A program made the translations under genes and the position numbers. Of a stretch of 64,000 bases of DNA, positions 7,989-17,685 are shown piece by piece. Origin of the DNA: Fibrella forsythiae (lineage in GTDB: Bacteria > Bacteroidota > Bacteroidia > Cytophagales > Spirosomataceae); the NCBI RefSeq assembly GCF_017353175.1, contig NZ_JAFMYW010000001.1:248001-312000 (forward strand), in the 5' to 3' direction. Every line of letters begins with the position of its first letter. Within the stretch, counting starts at the first letter, position 1. Under the pieces are notes generated by a model. It made no database searches. It saw nothing but the letters and a program-made list of their open reading frames with translations, and had not been told where the DNA came from.

Positions 7989-9418
7989 GCGATTTTAAGT
8001 TTGATGACAACCTGTTTGATTGGTTCGTTTTGAAGGCTTACAGCTGCTGCTTCCCCATATAACAGCCGTAATTTATCCTGAATGCTGCGCAGCCCGTAGC
8101 CGGCGCCCATGGTTTCAGGAAAAGCCGGGCCATTGTCGTGCACACAAAGTGTTAACCAGCCGTTGCGTTCGGTTATGTCAATGTTGATCAGGCCACCATC
8201 TGCCCGTTTAGCTACACCATGTTTAATGGCATTCTCAACCACGGGTTGCAAGAGAAACTGTGGAATCTGCGCCTGACTGATGGCTTCACTGATTGACGAA
8301 ATGGTAAACGTTAAGCGATCACCAAACCGGACGGCTTCAACCTTCAGGTACGTCTGCACCATGTCCAGTTCCTCGGCAAGGCTACTAAAATGAGAGCCGT
8401 CACGCCCTGTTGTGTAGCGAAACAGCTTCGACAGGTGGAGTGTCATAGACTCGGCTTTGTCGGGATCTTCATGCACCAGACTGGCAATGCTATTCAGGGA
8501 ATTGTAGAGAAAATGCGGATTGATCTTTGCCTGAAGTGCATCCAACTCAGCCCGTGTCTTCAGCTTTTCCATCGTCAGAAGTTGAAATTCCTGCTCAGAT
8601 AGCTTTCGTGTCACCTGCCTCCCCTGGTTCAGCAGATACAATACGCAGTTGGCAACGAGAACATAAGAGATTGTGTAGATCCAACCCGGGGCATTATCAT
8701 CACTATAATCGGGTCGTTGCCGAAGTTCAGTGACGGCGGCGTAGCCCAACCAGAAAAAACATAGCACGCTCACGGTTGTACAGGTGAGAACCGTTAAGGC
8801 AGATACCAGTGCATGTTTTGCCCAGAGTTTCCAACTCGTCTGGTCGAGCCAGCGATCAATAGTCCAGACCAGCAGAAACGTAGTTGCTCCGATCAGTATG
8901 TTTTGGGCAATCAGGAAGCGATACAGGGCGGCCATGACCTGATCTTTCGTGATCACGATCTGACCTGTAAAGTAGATGATGCTGCTGAACCCGTAAACGA
9001 CCAGCGCACCCAGGATCATCCCGGTCAGCAGGCCCCAGCCCGGCTGTTTGAGCAGTGTTGCCAGCGTGATGGGTTCCGACCGGGCCGATAAAGGATCACG
9101 CTTTGCCGAGATTGACGAAAAATTCATCTTTGCTCCGGTCAGATTCGCACCGTCAATAGCAACGCCAGAGAGGTCGCTGAAACGTAGATCGGCGTTGCTC
9201 AGATCGGTGTTCGTAAAGTTCACGCCGGTGAGTGACGCAAAGCTGAGATCAGCTCCCTTCAGGATGGCCCCCTCAAAATTCGCCCTCGATAGGTCTGAGA
9301 AACTGAAATCAGCCCCGGTCAGGTCTAGGCCGCTAAAATCAAATTGGCCCAGATCCTGACCTTTCATTTTCAGGCCACTAACGCCGGTAGTACGCTGTAT
9401 AAGTTGTTCGCGGGTCAT
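7985..9418 (-). CDS. LytS-type histidine kinase with N-terminal pentapeptide repeats
   Basis: 477 residues. Residues ~20-105 are pentapeptide repeats of A(D/N)LXX type (SRANFEGAILKGADLSF, TNTDLSNADLRFSDLSG), which should form a right-handed quadrilateral beta-helix. Four or so membrane helices follow (~130-260), then a coiled linker and the His_kinase domain. This has the phospho-acceptor H in KINPHFLYNSLNSI, N-box LQPVVENAIKHG and G-box GAGYGLRSIQDKL. The beta-helix precedes the first helix with no signal peptide, so it probably lies in the cytoplasm. It pairs with the LytTR regulator just downstream. Confidence 0.92.
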   Translation of the reverse strand: MTREQLIQRTTGVSGLKMKGQDLGQFDFSGLDLTGADFSFSDLSRANFEGAILKGADLSFASLTGVNFTNTDLSNADLRFSDLSGVAIDGANLTGAKMNFSSISAKRDPLSARSEPITLATLLKQPGWGLLTGMILGALVVYGFSSIIYFTGQIVITKDQVMAALYRFLIAQNILIGATTFLLVWTIDRWLDQTSWKLWAKHALVSALTVLTCTTVSVLCFFWLGYAAVTELRQRPDYSDDNAPGWIYTISYVLVANCVLYLLNQGRQVTRKLSEQEFQLLTMEKLKTRAELDALQAKINPHFLYNSLNSIASLVHEDPDKAESMTLHLSKLFRYTTGRDGSHFSSLAEELDMVQTYLKVEAVRFGDRLTFTISSISEAISQAQIPQFLLQPVVENAIKHGVAKRADGGLINIDITERNGWLTLCVHDNGPAFPETMGAGYGLRSIQDKLRLLYGEAAAVSLQNEPIKQVVIKLKIA

Positions 9419-9717
9419 AGTCGGTAACTGATTACCAATACGTACCTGAACTAAGGCCGCCTATGCTCGGGCGTATCGGTTGTTAAAATTACAGGTACGA
9501 TCAGTCTCTTAACCATCAGTTTCCGACGAACTAGCCCTTTTTCGTGATGAACGCCAGCCATTCCCACTAAAAACATGCAGTTTCCATTGACCAGTCTGCT
9601 TGTAGGACTGCGTTAAACTAAATTAAATGGCTGGTAACCTACATGTTAGTGTGCTTGAGCTTCTTTAAATTGCCCCTGCCTATACAACGGCTACAAAAGT
9701 CACCCTGTCTATACCTG

Positions 9718-10455
9718 ATGCGACGCCTGTATACGCTTGATTACGAGCTATTTGTAAAACTGGTTATTGGCTTTATGCTCGCGACCGTGATCGGTACGTT
9801 ATTGCACGAAGCAGGGCACTGGTCAGTGATCAGTGCCCTGGGTGGCGAGGCCTCAATTCGGTACGGCTACACACGCATCGAAAAACAACCTGGTTACTGG
9901 CGCGAGACAAATGATACGCTGGCGGTATTGAAGAGGAAGTATGGTCATCAGCCAGTTATCGCCCACGATTCCCCCGAAAAGCAGTATCAGGAGTTGTTGA
10001 ATAAACGGCGAAAGCTGATCGCCTTTCTCATTTCGCTTGGAGGCCCGGCCCAGACAATGCTGACAGGCTCGTTCGGCCTGCTGCTGCTCATGAAAAATCG
10101 CCGTTGGTGGATTGGCAAAACAAAGCTGACTCTGTCCGTATGGTTAGCTATTTTTACGGCGCTCTTTTGGCTACGGCAACCCGGAAACTTAGCGATGAGC
10201 CTCTTAGGAACTATTCGACGGGGTCACTTATCGGAAGGGGCGGATGATGAATCTAAACTATCACTCGCCCTACATCTCTGGCAGCCTACAATACTGATCG
10301 TAACGGGTCTGACGGGCTTAAGTGTCCTTGCCTACATCATTGTCGTTATTGTTCCGGCTAATCAGCGGGTTACGTTCTTGTTGGCCGGGTTAGTGGGCGG
10401 AATAGCAGGTTTTTGGTTTTGGTTAGTATGGGCCGGACCTGTATGGATGCCCTAG
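9718..10455 (+). CDS. Membrane protein with HEXXH metallopeptidase-like motif
   Basis: 245 residues from ATG 9718 (MRRLYTLDYELFVKL); the frame opens earlier, at 9643, and the start is uncertain. A first helix ends in GTLLHEAGHWSV, so HEAGH (residues 30-34) sits at a membrane edge as in M50-type intramembrane proteases. A second segment (LISLGGPAQTMLTGSFGLLLL) places a G-G-P near a later helix, where M50 enzymes carry their third metal ligand, but no clear NPDG is visible. Four to five more helices follow. Protease activity is an inference. It overlaps the convergent SplB-like gene by 4 bases. Confidence 0.7.
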   Translation: MRRLYTLDYELFVKLVIGFMLATVIGTLLHEAGHWSVISALGGEASIRYGYTRIEKQPGYWRETNDTLAVLKRKYGHQPVIAHDSPEKQYQELLNKRRKLIAFLISLGGPAQTMLTGSFGLLLLMKNRRWWIGKTKLTLSVWLAIFTALFWLRQPGNLAMSLLGTIRRGHLSEGADDESKLSLALHLWQPTILIVTGLTGLSVLAYIIVVIVPANQRVTFLLAGLVGGIAGFWFWLVWAGPVWMP

Positions 10456-11489
10456 AATATGTACCGGATCGTACACCAGGGAATTTCTTCATGCACCATC
10501 CGCTCGAAAATCTCAATCATTTTGCCTTTGAGTTGGTGGTCATACCGGATATTCCAGCCACCAAACTGACTGCGCTTGTTTTCCTGCAAAGTGGGCGTCC
10601 AAAGCAGCTCTTCCGCTTTGGGGTTGATGGCCAGGTTGGTCTGATGCTGAGACTGGTTATGGGTCAGAAAGATAACTTCGCTTTTTAGCTGAGCTTTCAC
10701 GTCAGGCCGCAGGGCAGCGTCGAGTTGGCGGAACAATTCCCGATAGTCATCGCGCCATTGCTGCTTCCCGTAAACGATCACGGGCGAAAAGTTGACATGT
10801 ACTTCATAACCGGCATCGTAGAACTCATTAATCGCAGCTATCCGCTTCTCAATGCTGTCTGTCCGCACATCCACCAGTTTACTGATGTGAGCGGGCATGA
10901 GGCTCATGCGGATACGAATTTTCTGGTTGGGATTAAAAGCCAGCAAGTCCCGATTAACAAATTTGGTCGCGAACGTAGCTTTGGCCCGAGGGTGGTCACG
11001 GAAGAAGTCGAACACTTGCCGAACACCGTTGGTCAAGCTGTAATCGATAGAGATATCAGAGTTGCAGCCAATATCGTAGGTCCAGAACGTGGAATCGGTC
11101 TGGTTGGCCGGTTTAGGCCAGGCCAGGCTGTTTACGTGCGAATCAACTGTAGTCAAAATCTCGTCGACGTTTGTGAACAGCGTGATCGGATTGACTGGCT
11201 TGTGCCGGTCAACGTAGCAGTAGGCGCAACCGGCATAGCAGCCATTGGCCAGACTTGGTGCAATATAGTCTGAACTGCGGCCACTCCATTTGCAGGCCTG
11301 CGTCTTCAGTTTACCTAAAACCAGAACGTCTGATTTGACTTTGTAATGGGCTAATCCGAGATCTGGCAAGCGATTGTGCTGAGCGATTTGCAGTGCTTCT
11401 GCATTGGGATACTGAGCCAGAATTGCCTCTCCCTGTTCATTCATTGCATCGGCCGTGTAGAGAACAATAGAAGGCGTGAAGTCAGGCAT
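10452..11489 (-). CDS. Spore photoproduct lyase family radical SAM protein
   Basis: 345 residues. The radical SAM cluster motif CX3CX2C is seen as CYAGCAYC near residues 84-91, following KWSGRSSDYIAPSLANG. The arrangement (VLGKLKTQACKWSGRSSDYI, then AYCYVDRHKP, DIGCNSDIS and a NFSPVIVYGKQQW segment) fits SplB-like proteins, which use a 4Fe-4S cluster and S-adenosylmethionine. True SplB reverses UV spore photoproduct, but this organism type is not expected to make spores. The substrate is therefore unknown, with DNA repair the leading guess. Confidence 0.85.
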   Translation of the reverse strand: MPDFTPSIVLYTADAMNEQGEAILAQYPNAEALQIAQHNRLPDLGLAHYKVKSDVLVLGKLKTQACKWSGRSSDYIAPSLANGCYAGCAYCYVDRHKPVNPITLFTNVDEILTTVDSHVNSLAWPKPANQTDSTFWTYDIGCNSDISIDYSLTNGVRQVFDFFRDHPRAKATFATKFVNRDLLAFNPNQKIRIRMSLMPAHISKLVDVRTDSIEKRIAAINEFYDAGYEVHVNFSPVIVYGKQQWRDDYRELFRQLDAALRPDVKAQLKSEVIFLTHNQSQHQTNLAINPKAEELLWTPTLQENKRSQFGGWNIRYDHQLKGKMIEIFERMVHEEIPWCTIRYIF

Positions 11490-11742
11490 AGTTGGTTGTT
11501 GAGTTGGTTATTGTAACAACGTGCCTGCTCACCGAAATGTTCCTGCTTATTTTTGTGTAAATACTTGTAAATCAATTGGTTGTGATATTGTTTTGGCACT
11601 GTTATTATGGGTAGTCCGGTCTGTTTATCGGTGGCCGCTGGTAGCACCTGTTGCCGAATATAAAGCCCGTTAAGCAACTTACTGCCCCTCACCAACGTAC
11701 CTGCGAATACGGTGAAACCGTTATCCATAGTAGCGGGTTTTG

Positions 11743-11774
11743 TTTGTCAAACCCACCCAATCACTGTACTTTTG
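11743..11774 (+). promoter_or_regulatory. Bacteroidota-type promoter for glnS
   Basis: TTTG (11743-11746), exactly 20 bases, then TACTTTTG (11767-11774), a full match to the -33 TTTG / -7 TAnnTTTG consensus of the Bacteroidota primary sigma factor. It ends 35 bases before the chosen glnS ATG. It also shows that the longer frame to 11651 cannot be the start. Confidence 0.75.
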
Positions 11775-11809
11775 AGAATTTACGAGGATACAACCGGAGC
11801 GCACTAATT

Positions 11810-13525
11810 ATGACACCAGCCGCCCATGAGTCATCGACCGAGCGGTCGCTGAACTTTATCGAGCAAATTATTGAGGAAGATATATCGGCAGGTTTGCACG
11901 ATGGTCGCGTGTTGACACGGTTTCCACCCGAGCCAAACGGTTACCTGCACTTGGGCCACGCCAAATCGATCTGTTTGAACTTTGGCCTTGCCCAACGCTA
12001 CGGCGGACAAACCAATCTGCGTTTTGATGATACCAATCCCGTTACCGAAGACACCGAATATGTGGATTCGATCAAGGCCGATGTGCGCTGGCTCGGCTTT
12101 GAATGGGCTGAAGAGCGTTACGCGTCGGACTACTTTGAGCAGCTCTATAACTTCGCTGAAACCCTGATTCAGAAGGGGCTGGCTTATGTAGACGAATCGA
12201 CTGCCCAGGAAATAGCCGCCATGAAAGGGTCGCCAACGGTACCGGGGCAAAACAGCCCATACCGCGATCGAAGCGTTGAGGAGAACCTTTCGCTTTTCCG
12301 GCAAATGCGCGCAGGTACGTTCCCGGATGGCGCTAAGGTGCTACGCGCTAAAATCGACATGGCCTCGCCAAACATGCACTTCCGGGACCCGATCATTTAC
12401 CGGATCAAGCACGCGCATCACCACCGCACGGGCGATACCTGGTGTATCTACCCGATGTATGATTTTGCGCACGGACAGTCGGACGCCATCGAGCAGATCA
12501 CGCATTCGGTCTGTACCCTGGAGTTCATTCCACACCGCCCGTTGTATGAATGGTTTATTGAGCAACTAGCCATTTTCCCGTCAAAACAGTACGAGTTTGC
12601 GCGCCTGAATCTGACCTATACGGTGATGAGCAAGCGCAAGCTGAAGAAACTGGTTGAAGGCGGATTCGTGACTGGCTGGGACGACCCCAGAATGCCCACG
12701 CTGGCCGGAATTCGGCGCCGGGGCTATACAGCCGATAGCCTGCGCGAGTTTTGCGAGCGTATCGGGGTGGCCAAACGTGATAACCTGATCGATGTGGGTC
12801 TGCTGGAGTTCTGCATTCGCGAAGAACTGAATCGTACTACTGACCGGGTGATGGCTGTAGTGGATGATAAACCTATTAAGCTGGTTCTGACCAATTATCC
12901 GGAAGGTAAAGAAGAGACGCTGCACATCGAAAATAACCCGGAAGACGAAACGGCGGGTACGCGCGAGGTGCCATTCGGCCGGAAGGTATACGTTGAGCGT
13001 GACGACTTTATGGAGGTGCCTTCTAAAAAATATTTCCGGCTGGCTCCCGGTAAGATGGTCCGGCTCAAGGGCGCTTATATCGTACAGTGCGACGAGGTTA
13101 TTAAAGACGAAACCGGCGAAGTAACAGAACTGCATTGCACGTACATTCCTGAAAGTAAAAGTGGGCAGGATACGTCGGGGCTAAACGTGAAGGGAACCAT
13201 ACACTGGGTGTCGGTAGCGCATGCTGTTCCAGCCGAGGTACGTCTGTATGACCGGTTGTTTGCGGTTGAAAATCCGGCCGTTGAAGAAAAAGAAATGGAG
13301 TCGGATGACGATAATGCATTTTTGTCGTTGCTGAATCCAACCTCACTGGTAACGGTGAAAGCGCTGGTCGAGCCAAATCTGGCCGATCGGGCTGTCGGAA
13401 GCCGGGTGCAGTTCATGCGGAAAGGGTACTTCACCGTTGATGCCGATTCAACCCCCGGCCACCTGGTTTTCAACCGGACTGTAACGCTTAAAGATGCCTG
13501 GGCGAAGGAGGTGAAAAAAGCATAG
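11810..13525 (+). CDS. glnS: Glutaminyl-tRNA synthetase
   Basis: Charges tRNA-Gln with glutamine in the cytosol. It is 571 residues, usual for bacterial GlnRS. The class I signatures are intact: [17 protein letters not shown] (HIGH-type HLGH), RFDDTNP, and VMSKRK (KMSKS-type) after ARLNLTYT. GlnRS-specific [22 protein letters not shown] and [13 protein letters not shown] are present, and the C-terminal beta-barrel anticodon-binding domain covers ~345-560. ATG 11810 is preferred because the promoter lies just upstream. A tRNA-Gln(TTG) gene is present in the phage-like element at 39.7 kb. Confidence 0.96.
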   Translation: MTPAAHESSTERSLNFIEQIIEEDISAGLHDGRVLTRFPPEPNGYLHLGHAKSICLNFGLAQRYGGQTNLRFDDTNPVTEDTEYVDSIKADVRWLGFEWAEERYASDYFEQLYNFAETLIQKGLAYVDESTAQEIAAMKGSPTVPGQNSPYRDRSVEENLSLFRQMRAGTFPDGAKVLRAKIDMASPNMHFRDPIIYRIKHAHHHRTGDTWCIYPMYDFAHGQSDAIEQITHSVCTLEFIPHRPLYEWFIEQLAIFPSKQYEFARLNLTYTVMSKRKLKKLVEGGFVTGWDDPRMPTLAGIRRRGYTADSLREFCERIGVAKRDNLIDVGLLEFCIREELNRTTDRVMAVVDDKPIKLVLTNYPEGKEETLHIENNPEDETAGTREVPFGRKVYVERDDFMEVPSKKYFRLAPGKMVRLKGAYIVQCDEVIKDETGEVTELHCTYIPESKSGQDTSGLNVKGTIHWVSVAHAVPAEVRLYDRLFAVENPAVEEKEMESDDDNAFLSLLNPTSLVTVKALVEPNLADRAVGSRVQFMRKGYFTVDADSTPGHLVFNRTVTLKDAWAKEVKKA

Positions 13526-13553
13526 GCCAACCGCCCGCAAGTTAGTTTGTTGT

Positions 13554-13603
13554 ATAAAAGCGCTGTAGGAATCATTTGTTGATGATTCCTACAGCGCTTT
13601 TAT
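13554..13603. terminator. Terminator after glnS, 22-bp perfect stem
   Basis: ATAAAAGCGCTGTAGGAATCAT-type arm (13554-13575) and its exact complement (13582-13603) flank the loop TTGTTG. It lies 28 bases beyond the glnS stop. Confidence 0.85.
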
Positions 13604-13744
13604 TTAGCCGTTCAACGGAAGAACTCTGCCCGTTCATCATTTTTTGCATACTGGTATACCCGTAGTTATTCATTTTTGTATCTTCCTGACGGTTAAACTA
13701 TTGCCATCGATCGACGTCTTACCGATGAACCAATCAGCTGAGCT

Positions 13745-14542
13745 ATGAACCGAATTGTTTACTTTTCATTCCGAGTGTTGTCTGTGCCCGTTTTGGCCGG
13801 TTTACTAAGTGGGTGCGCACCGACTCAATACATTCAGTTACAGCCTGTTTCGGGGCCCGTCTCGTCTGTTGGTGGCCGGTTAGTCACCAAAGCTGATGCC
13901 GACAGTGTTGAGGTGGTGGCTTCGTATGAGCGAGAAGACATGGAATATATTGCGCTGGATGTGGAGATCAAAAACCGCACATCAGCGCCACTGCTGATTG
14001 ATCCAGCTACGTTTCAAGTGGAGTTACTGGATAGAAACCGCAAACCGTTGAACCTGCAGGGAGACGTTAGTTTTGCCCAGGCAGCTGACCCTGAGTATGA
14101 AGCCGGCCGGACGGAGTTCAGGATCAGGAAAGAAGAGCGTCGGCTAAAAACAGCTAAAATCCTGAATACTGTGCTCCTTGTGGCTGTGGTGGCCAGTGAC
14201 ATCACAACGTCGACCTCACGCAGCACAAACCGCGACTACAGTAGCTGGGCTAGCAACCGGATTTCGCACGACGTGGCGTACAATCTTATTCAAGCCAAAC
14301 GTGTAATTGATCGGGGCGTCTTTGCTGACCGTATGCAACGATACCAGTTTGAAGGGTATCGATGGCAGGAACTGGCCATGAAACGGGCGCAGGTTAAGCC
14401 TGGAGAGTCGGTTCGTGGGTTTGTTTATCTTCCAAAAGTGAAGAAAGCAGCTTTTCTGAATGTACGTTATCCAACAGCCTCAGGTACGTCCATACAGCTT
14501 CTTTTTGAACAGACGCTGTCGAAATTCAAGCCGAGACAATAG
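13745..14542 (+). CDS. Predicted lipoprotein of unknown function
   Basis: 265 residues. It opens with a lipoprotein signal peptide, lipobox LLSGC with Cys24 as the lipidation site (MNRIVYFSF... VLAGLLSGCAPTQ). The mature part contains a beta-rich domain (YIALDVEIKNRTSAPLLIDP, which resembles Ig-like DUF4352-type folds), a helical EERRLKTAKILNTVLLVAVV stretch that might be membrane-associated, and a C-terminal strand region with VKPGESVRGFVYLPK. No family is recognised with certainty. The downstream end has the 34-bp inverted repeat. Confidence 0.75.
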   Translation: MNRIVYFSFRVLSVPVLAGLLSGCAPTQYIQLQPVSGPVSSVGGRLVTKADADSVEVVASYEREDMEYIALDVEIKNRTSAPLLIDPATFQVELLDRNRKPLNLQGDVSFAQAADPEYEAGRTEFRIRKEERRLKTAKILNTVLLVAVVASDITTSTSRSTNRDYSSWASNRISHDVAYNLIQAKRVIDRGVFADRMQRYQFEGYRWQELAMKRAQVKPGESVRGFVYLPKVKKAAFLNVRYPTASGTSIQLLFEQTLSKFKPRQ

Positions 14543-14546
14543 ACGA

Positions 14547-14625
14547 GATTGCGTTGAACGCACACGTGCCGCTGTTAGTGGTCTGTTCTTTCACTAACAG
14601 CGGCACGTGTGCGTTCAACGCAATC
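14547..14625. terminator. Very long perfect hairpin between convergent genes
   Basis: The 34-base arm at 14547-14580 (GATTGCGTTGAACGCACACG...) has an exact inverted copy at 14592-14625, with an 11-base loop (GTCTGTTCTTT). The right arm runs into the stop codon of the convergent VWA gene (TGA at 14624-14626), and the left arm starts 5 bases after the lipoprotein stop. There is no T-run on either side. It could act as a bidirectional terminator or RNase III-type barrier; a small mobile palindrome is the alternative. Confidence 0.7.
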
Positions 14626-16726
14626 AGTATCCTCCGTTATATTTCCGGAGTGCCCATTCTGTGCCGGCGAGGGCCAGAATCAGGAAAAAGAGCCACCGCC
14701 AGTTGATCAGTTCATTCAATGACTCCGTGCTGCTCAGACGGGCAGGATTTTCACGCTTGGTCAGGTCATTCACCAGGCTGGCTGCACTGGCACCATTGCG
14801 GAATGTACCACCTGTTTGTGTTGCCAGTTGCCGTAACAGCCCGTGATCAGCCGTTGTATTCAGCGCTTCCAACTGCACATCTTTCACAATAAACTGACCG
14901 GATGACTGCTCGGTCCGGTTATTCATGGTGGCTGTTGCTTTATACCGGTACACGCCGTCGGGCAGGCGGCTTACATCAAATCGGCTGTTCGCCTCCGTTG
15001 GGGTATATGTAAAGGTGCGGGTTACATCACGTTCGTCAACAACGTCGAGCTTGATAGGCAGGTCATAAAGACGTTCGTAAATGTCGTTGTACAACTCTGT
15101 TTCAAAGGATACGGTTTCGCCCGCAACAAACTCATTTCGAATCGGGTATACCCGCAATTTGCGACGGTCTTCTTTCACCGAAATCAGTTGAAGTACTTTC
15201 TGAATCAATTCATCAACCACCTCCTGTTTGTCGGTGAGGGCGTACTCTTCCAGCCGCCACTGCCAGATACCTTCACCAAGCAACACCGCCGACTTACGGC
15301 TTCCGGTAGTATTCAGGGCCAGCATTGGCTTGGTGGTCTTCACCGTACCGATCTGCTGCCAGAGCACGGTTTCACTTCCGGGCAAGAGTTTGTATTCGCC
15401 ATAGGGCGACGTCAGCGGCGGGAGTTTCTCGAGGAGGTCGAGCTTGGCGGGGTCTAGGTTTAGCTGTTTGAAACCGCTGTTAAAATAAGCCGTCGTTTTA
15501 TCGACCTGATTAGGCGGCCCCAACACACTGATTACGGGGTTGATCGGGTTCAGCGCTGCCGTAGATGACTGAGCGCCAACAACAAACAGGGTAGGGGTAT
15601 TCTGCGCCATGAGTTTGGCCACTGCTGCGTTGCCCAGATTGCTCAGATCGGGAAGCTGGTGAAGAATCAGCAGATCGTACGTCTTATCGATCGGTATGCT
15701 CGTTCCTTCGGCTGTCGTCAGCGTGCGAACATCTACTTCGTAATTTTGATTTTTCTCCAGAATAGCCCGAAGTGCTTTCAGGTCGGGGTGGGGAGCCAGT
15801 CCCAGCAATAGTACTTTCTCGCGCCCGTCTATCACTTCAATGTAAACATCTTGCCGGTTATTCGCCGTGCTGAATTCGCCGCCTTGAGGCAGTACCTCGA
15901 CCGTAAGTCGCTGAACGCCTTTTTGGGTAGCCGATGTTTGAAAACTTACCTGAGCAAACGTTTCTTTTCGATCAAAACGAACCGTTTGCCGCGCCACCTC
16001 GCGCGAGCCCTGCCGGAGAACTACCGTTGCACTACGCCCCTGGAACCCATTGCTGACAATCTCGGCCTGAACCGGAAATGCATTGTTCAGGTACGCTACC
16101 CGGTTGGCAATAACTCCCTTTAAGGAAACGTCTTTTTTCGGAATCGTATCGCCTAGGCCAACCGTATGCACCGCAAACGGGTAGGAAGAAAACGTAGGAG
16201 AGAGTCCCTGATTGGTAATGCCATCGGATACGAGAATGACATCCGTTAAATGGCGTCCCTCATAATCCGATCGAATGCCAGCCAGCATCGACGACAGATC
16301 GGTTGTACGCTGCCGGAATGAAAGTTGAGTCAGATCGTTGGTTGCTGCCGTATCGGAAAGCGTACGTACGGCAACTTCGTAGCCCTTGTCGGTCAGTTGC
16401 TGACGAAGGGTATTCAGGAATGACAACGTCTGATTCAACGCCGGCCGTCCAGCTGCTGCCACAGACTCCGAATTGTCGATCGCCAAAACCACTTTCGGTG
16501 GCTCTGTACGGTTTTGCAGGCTGCGAATTAGCGGATTGAGCAACAGGAATGACACCAGGCTAACAACCACAAGCCGTAACAGGGCCAGTCCCCAGTTTAA
16601 ACTGCGTCCCCAGCCGCCCGGAATCGAGTTACCCGGAAGCGGCTGATACATCGCCGCCGCGTATAGGGCACCAGCCAGCAAACAAACCGCTACCCACCAG
16701 GGAGAACTTTGAAAAATTAGAGACAT
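14624..16726 (-). CDS. Membrane-anchored VWA-domain protein
   Basis: 700 residues. Two N-terminal membrane helices (~10-28 and ~40-65) are followed by a von Willebrand A domain whose metal-binding DxSxS motif is visible as AIDNSES near residue 85, with a later LVSDGITNQG (the MIDAS Asp). A long extracytoplasmic beta-rich region follows and the protein ends with a third helix (WRWLFFLILALAGTEWAL). The layout resembles BatA/BatB-neighbour proteins of Bacteroidota aerotolerance operons, but no MoxR or bat genes are adjacent. Probably an envelope scaffold; precise role unknown. Confidence 0.8.
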   Translation of the reverse strand: MSLIFQSSPWWVAVCLLAGALYAAAMYQPLPGNSIPGGWGRSLNWGLALLRLVVVSLVSFLLLNPLIRSLQNRTEPPKVVLAIDNSESVAAAGRPALNQTLSFLNTLRQQLTDKGYEVAVRTLSDTAATNDLTQLSFRQRTTDLSSMLAGIRSDYEGRHLTDVILVSDGITNQGLSPTFSSYPFAVHTVGLGDTIPKKDVSLKGVIANRVAYLNNAFPVQAEIVSNGFQGRSATVVLRQGSREVARQTVRFDRKETFAQVSFQTSATQKGVQRLTVEVLPQGGEFSTANNRQDVYIEVIDGREKVLLLGLAPHPDLKALRAILEKNQNYEVDVRTLTTAEGTSIPIDKTYDLLILHQLPDLSNLGNAAVAKLMAQNTPTLFVVGAQSSTAALNPINPVISVLGPPNQVDKTTAYFNSGFKQLNLDPAKLDLLEKLPPLTSPYGEYKLLPGSETVLWQQIGTVKTTKPMLALNTTGSRKSAVLLGEGIWQWRLEEYALTDKQEVVDELIQKVLQLISVKEDRRKLRVYPIRNEFVAGETVSFETELYNDIYERLYDLPIKLDVVDERDVTRTFTYTPTEANSRFDVSRLPDGVYRYKATATMNNRTEQSSGQFIVKDVQLEALNTTADHGLLRQLATQTGGTFRNGASAASLVNDLTKRENPARLSSTESLNELINWRWLFFLILALAGTEWALRKYNGGY

Positions 16727-16862
16727 AGAAAAGAGTCGTGAGTCAGAAGTAGTCGGTTGTCTGAAAAGTCAGTGTAGCGTTACTCGCATGGCAATGCAAG
16801 ATACGTCAGCAACAATCCTACCGACTTTCAGCGCATACGACTATAACTGACTCGAGGCTGGT

Positions 16863-17609
16863 TTATGTCAACATCCCGCCGTCGACCTGCAGTACCTGAC
16901 CCGTAATATAGCGGGAAAGATCAGACGCAAGGAACAGGCAGGCATCGGCAACTTCGTCTGGCTGTCCGCCCCGTTTAAGCGGAATTGACTGTTTCCACTC
17001 TTCGATAGCTTTTTCATTGAGTTCGCCCGTCATCTCTGTTTCAATGAAGCCGGGGGCAATCGCGTTTGAGCGGATATTGCGTGAACCCAGTTCAAGCGCT
17101 ACCGATTTGGTGAAACCGATAATACCCGCCTTTGAAGCGGCATAGTTTGCCTGTCCAGCATTTCCGCGAAGCCCAACTACCGACGTCAGATTGATAATTG
17201 ACCCTGATTTTGCCTTCATCATGGGCTTAATGGCCGCTTTAGTCAGATTGAAAACCGATTTCAGGTTAATCGTGATGACTGTGTCCCATTGTTCTTCGGT
17301 CATCCGCATGAGCAGACCATCGCGGGTAATGCCTGCGTTATTGATGAGAATATCGAGACGACCAAAATCGGCCAGAACCTGCGTAACCAGTTCTTCCGCT
17401 GCTTTGTGGTCAGATGCATCCGAGCGATACCCTTTGGCAGTGATACCAAACTGGGCTAATTCAGCTTCGAGGGCCTCTCCTTTTTCGACGCTTGACAAAT
17501 AGGTGAAAGCTACATTAGCTCCTTCCTGCGCAAATCGAAGGGCAATAGCCCGACCGATTCCACGAGATGCGCCCGTAACAAGGGCGACTTTTCCAGTTAC
17601 TAAATTCAT
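16863..17609 (-). CDS. fabG: 3-oxoacyl-[acyl-carrier-protein] reductase
   Basis: NADPH-dependent reduction of 3-oxoacyl-ACP in fatty acid elongation. It is 248 residues, standard length. Rossmann motif TGASRGIG at residues 12-19, NNAG (LINNAGITRDG), catalytic Ser in NLTSVVGLRGN and YxxxK in NYAASKAG are all present, followed by IAPGFIETEMT and the C-terminal QVLQVDGGM typical of FabG. No other fab genes are adjacent. Assignment as FabG rather than another short-chain dehydrogenase rests on the close match to the FabG C-terminus. Confidence 0.92.
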   Translation of the reverse strand: MNLVTGKVALVTGASRGIGRAIALRFAQEGANVAFTYLSSVEKGEALEAELAQFGITAKGYRSDASDHKAAEELVTQVLADFGRLDILINNAGITRDGLLMRMTEEQWDTVITINLKSVFNLTKAAIKPMMKAKSGSIINLTSVVGLRGNAGQANYAASKAGIIGFTKSVALELGSRNIRSNAIAPGFIETEMTGELNEKAIEEWKQSIPLKRGGQPDEVADACLFLASDLSRYITGQVLQVDGGMLT

Positions 17610-17685
17610 GCAGGTATAAAAATTGAAACACGATGCTAAAAGTACACCATTGACGGATAAATTTAGCCTGCATGTGTGCTGTCTG

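Noticed and set aside
11441..11728. 95-residue ORF upstream of the SplB-like gene
   Set aside because: It runs across the glnS promoter region on the opposite strand, overlaps the start of the SplB-like gene, and has no protein-like features.
14547..14625. Insertion sequence ends
   Set aside because: The 34-bp arms enclose only 11 bases, so no transposase cargo exists. A bare palindrome or terminator explains it better.
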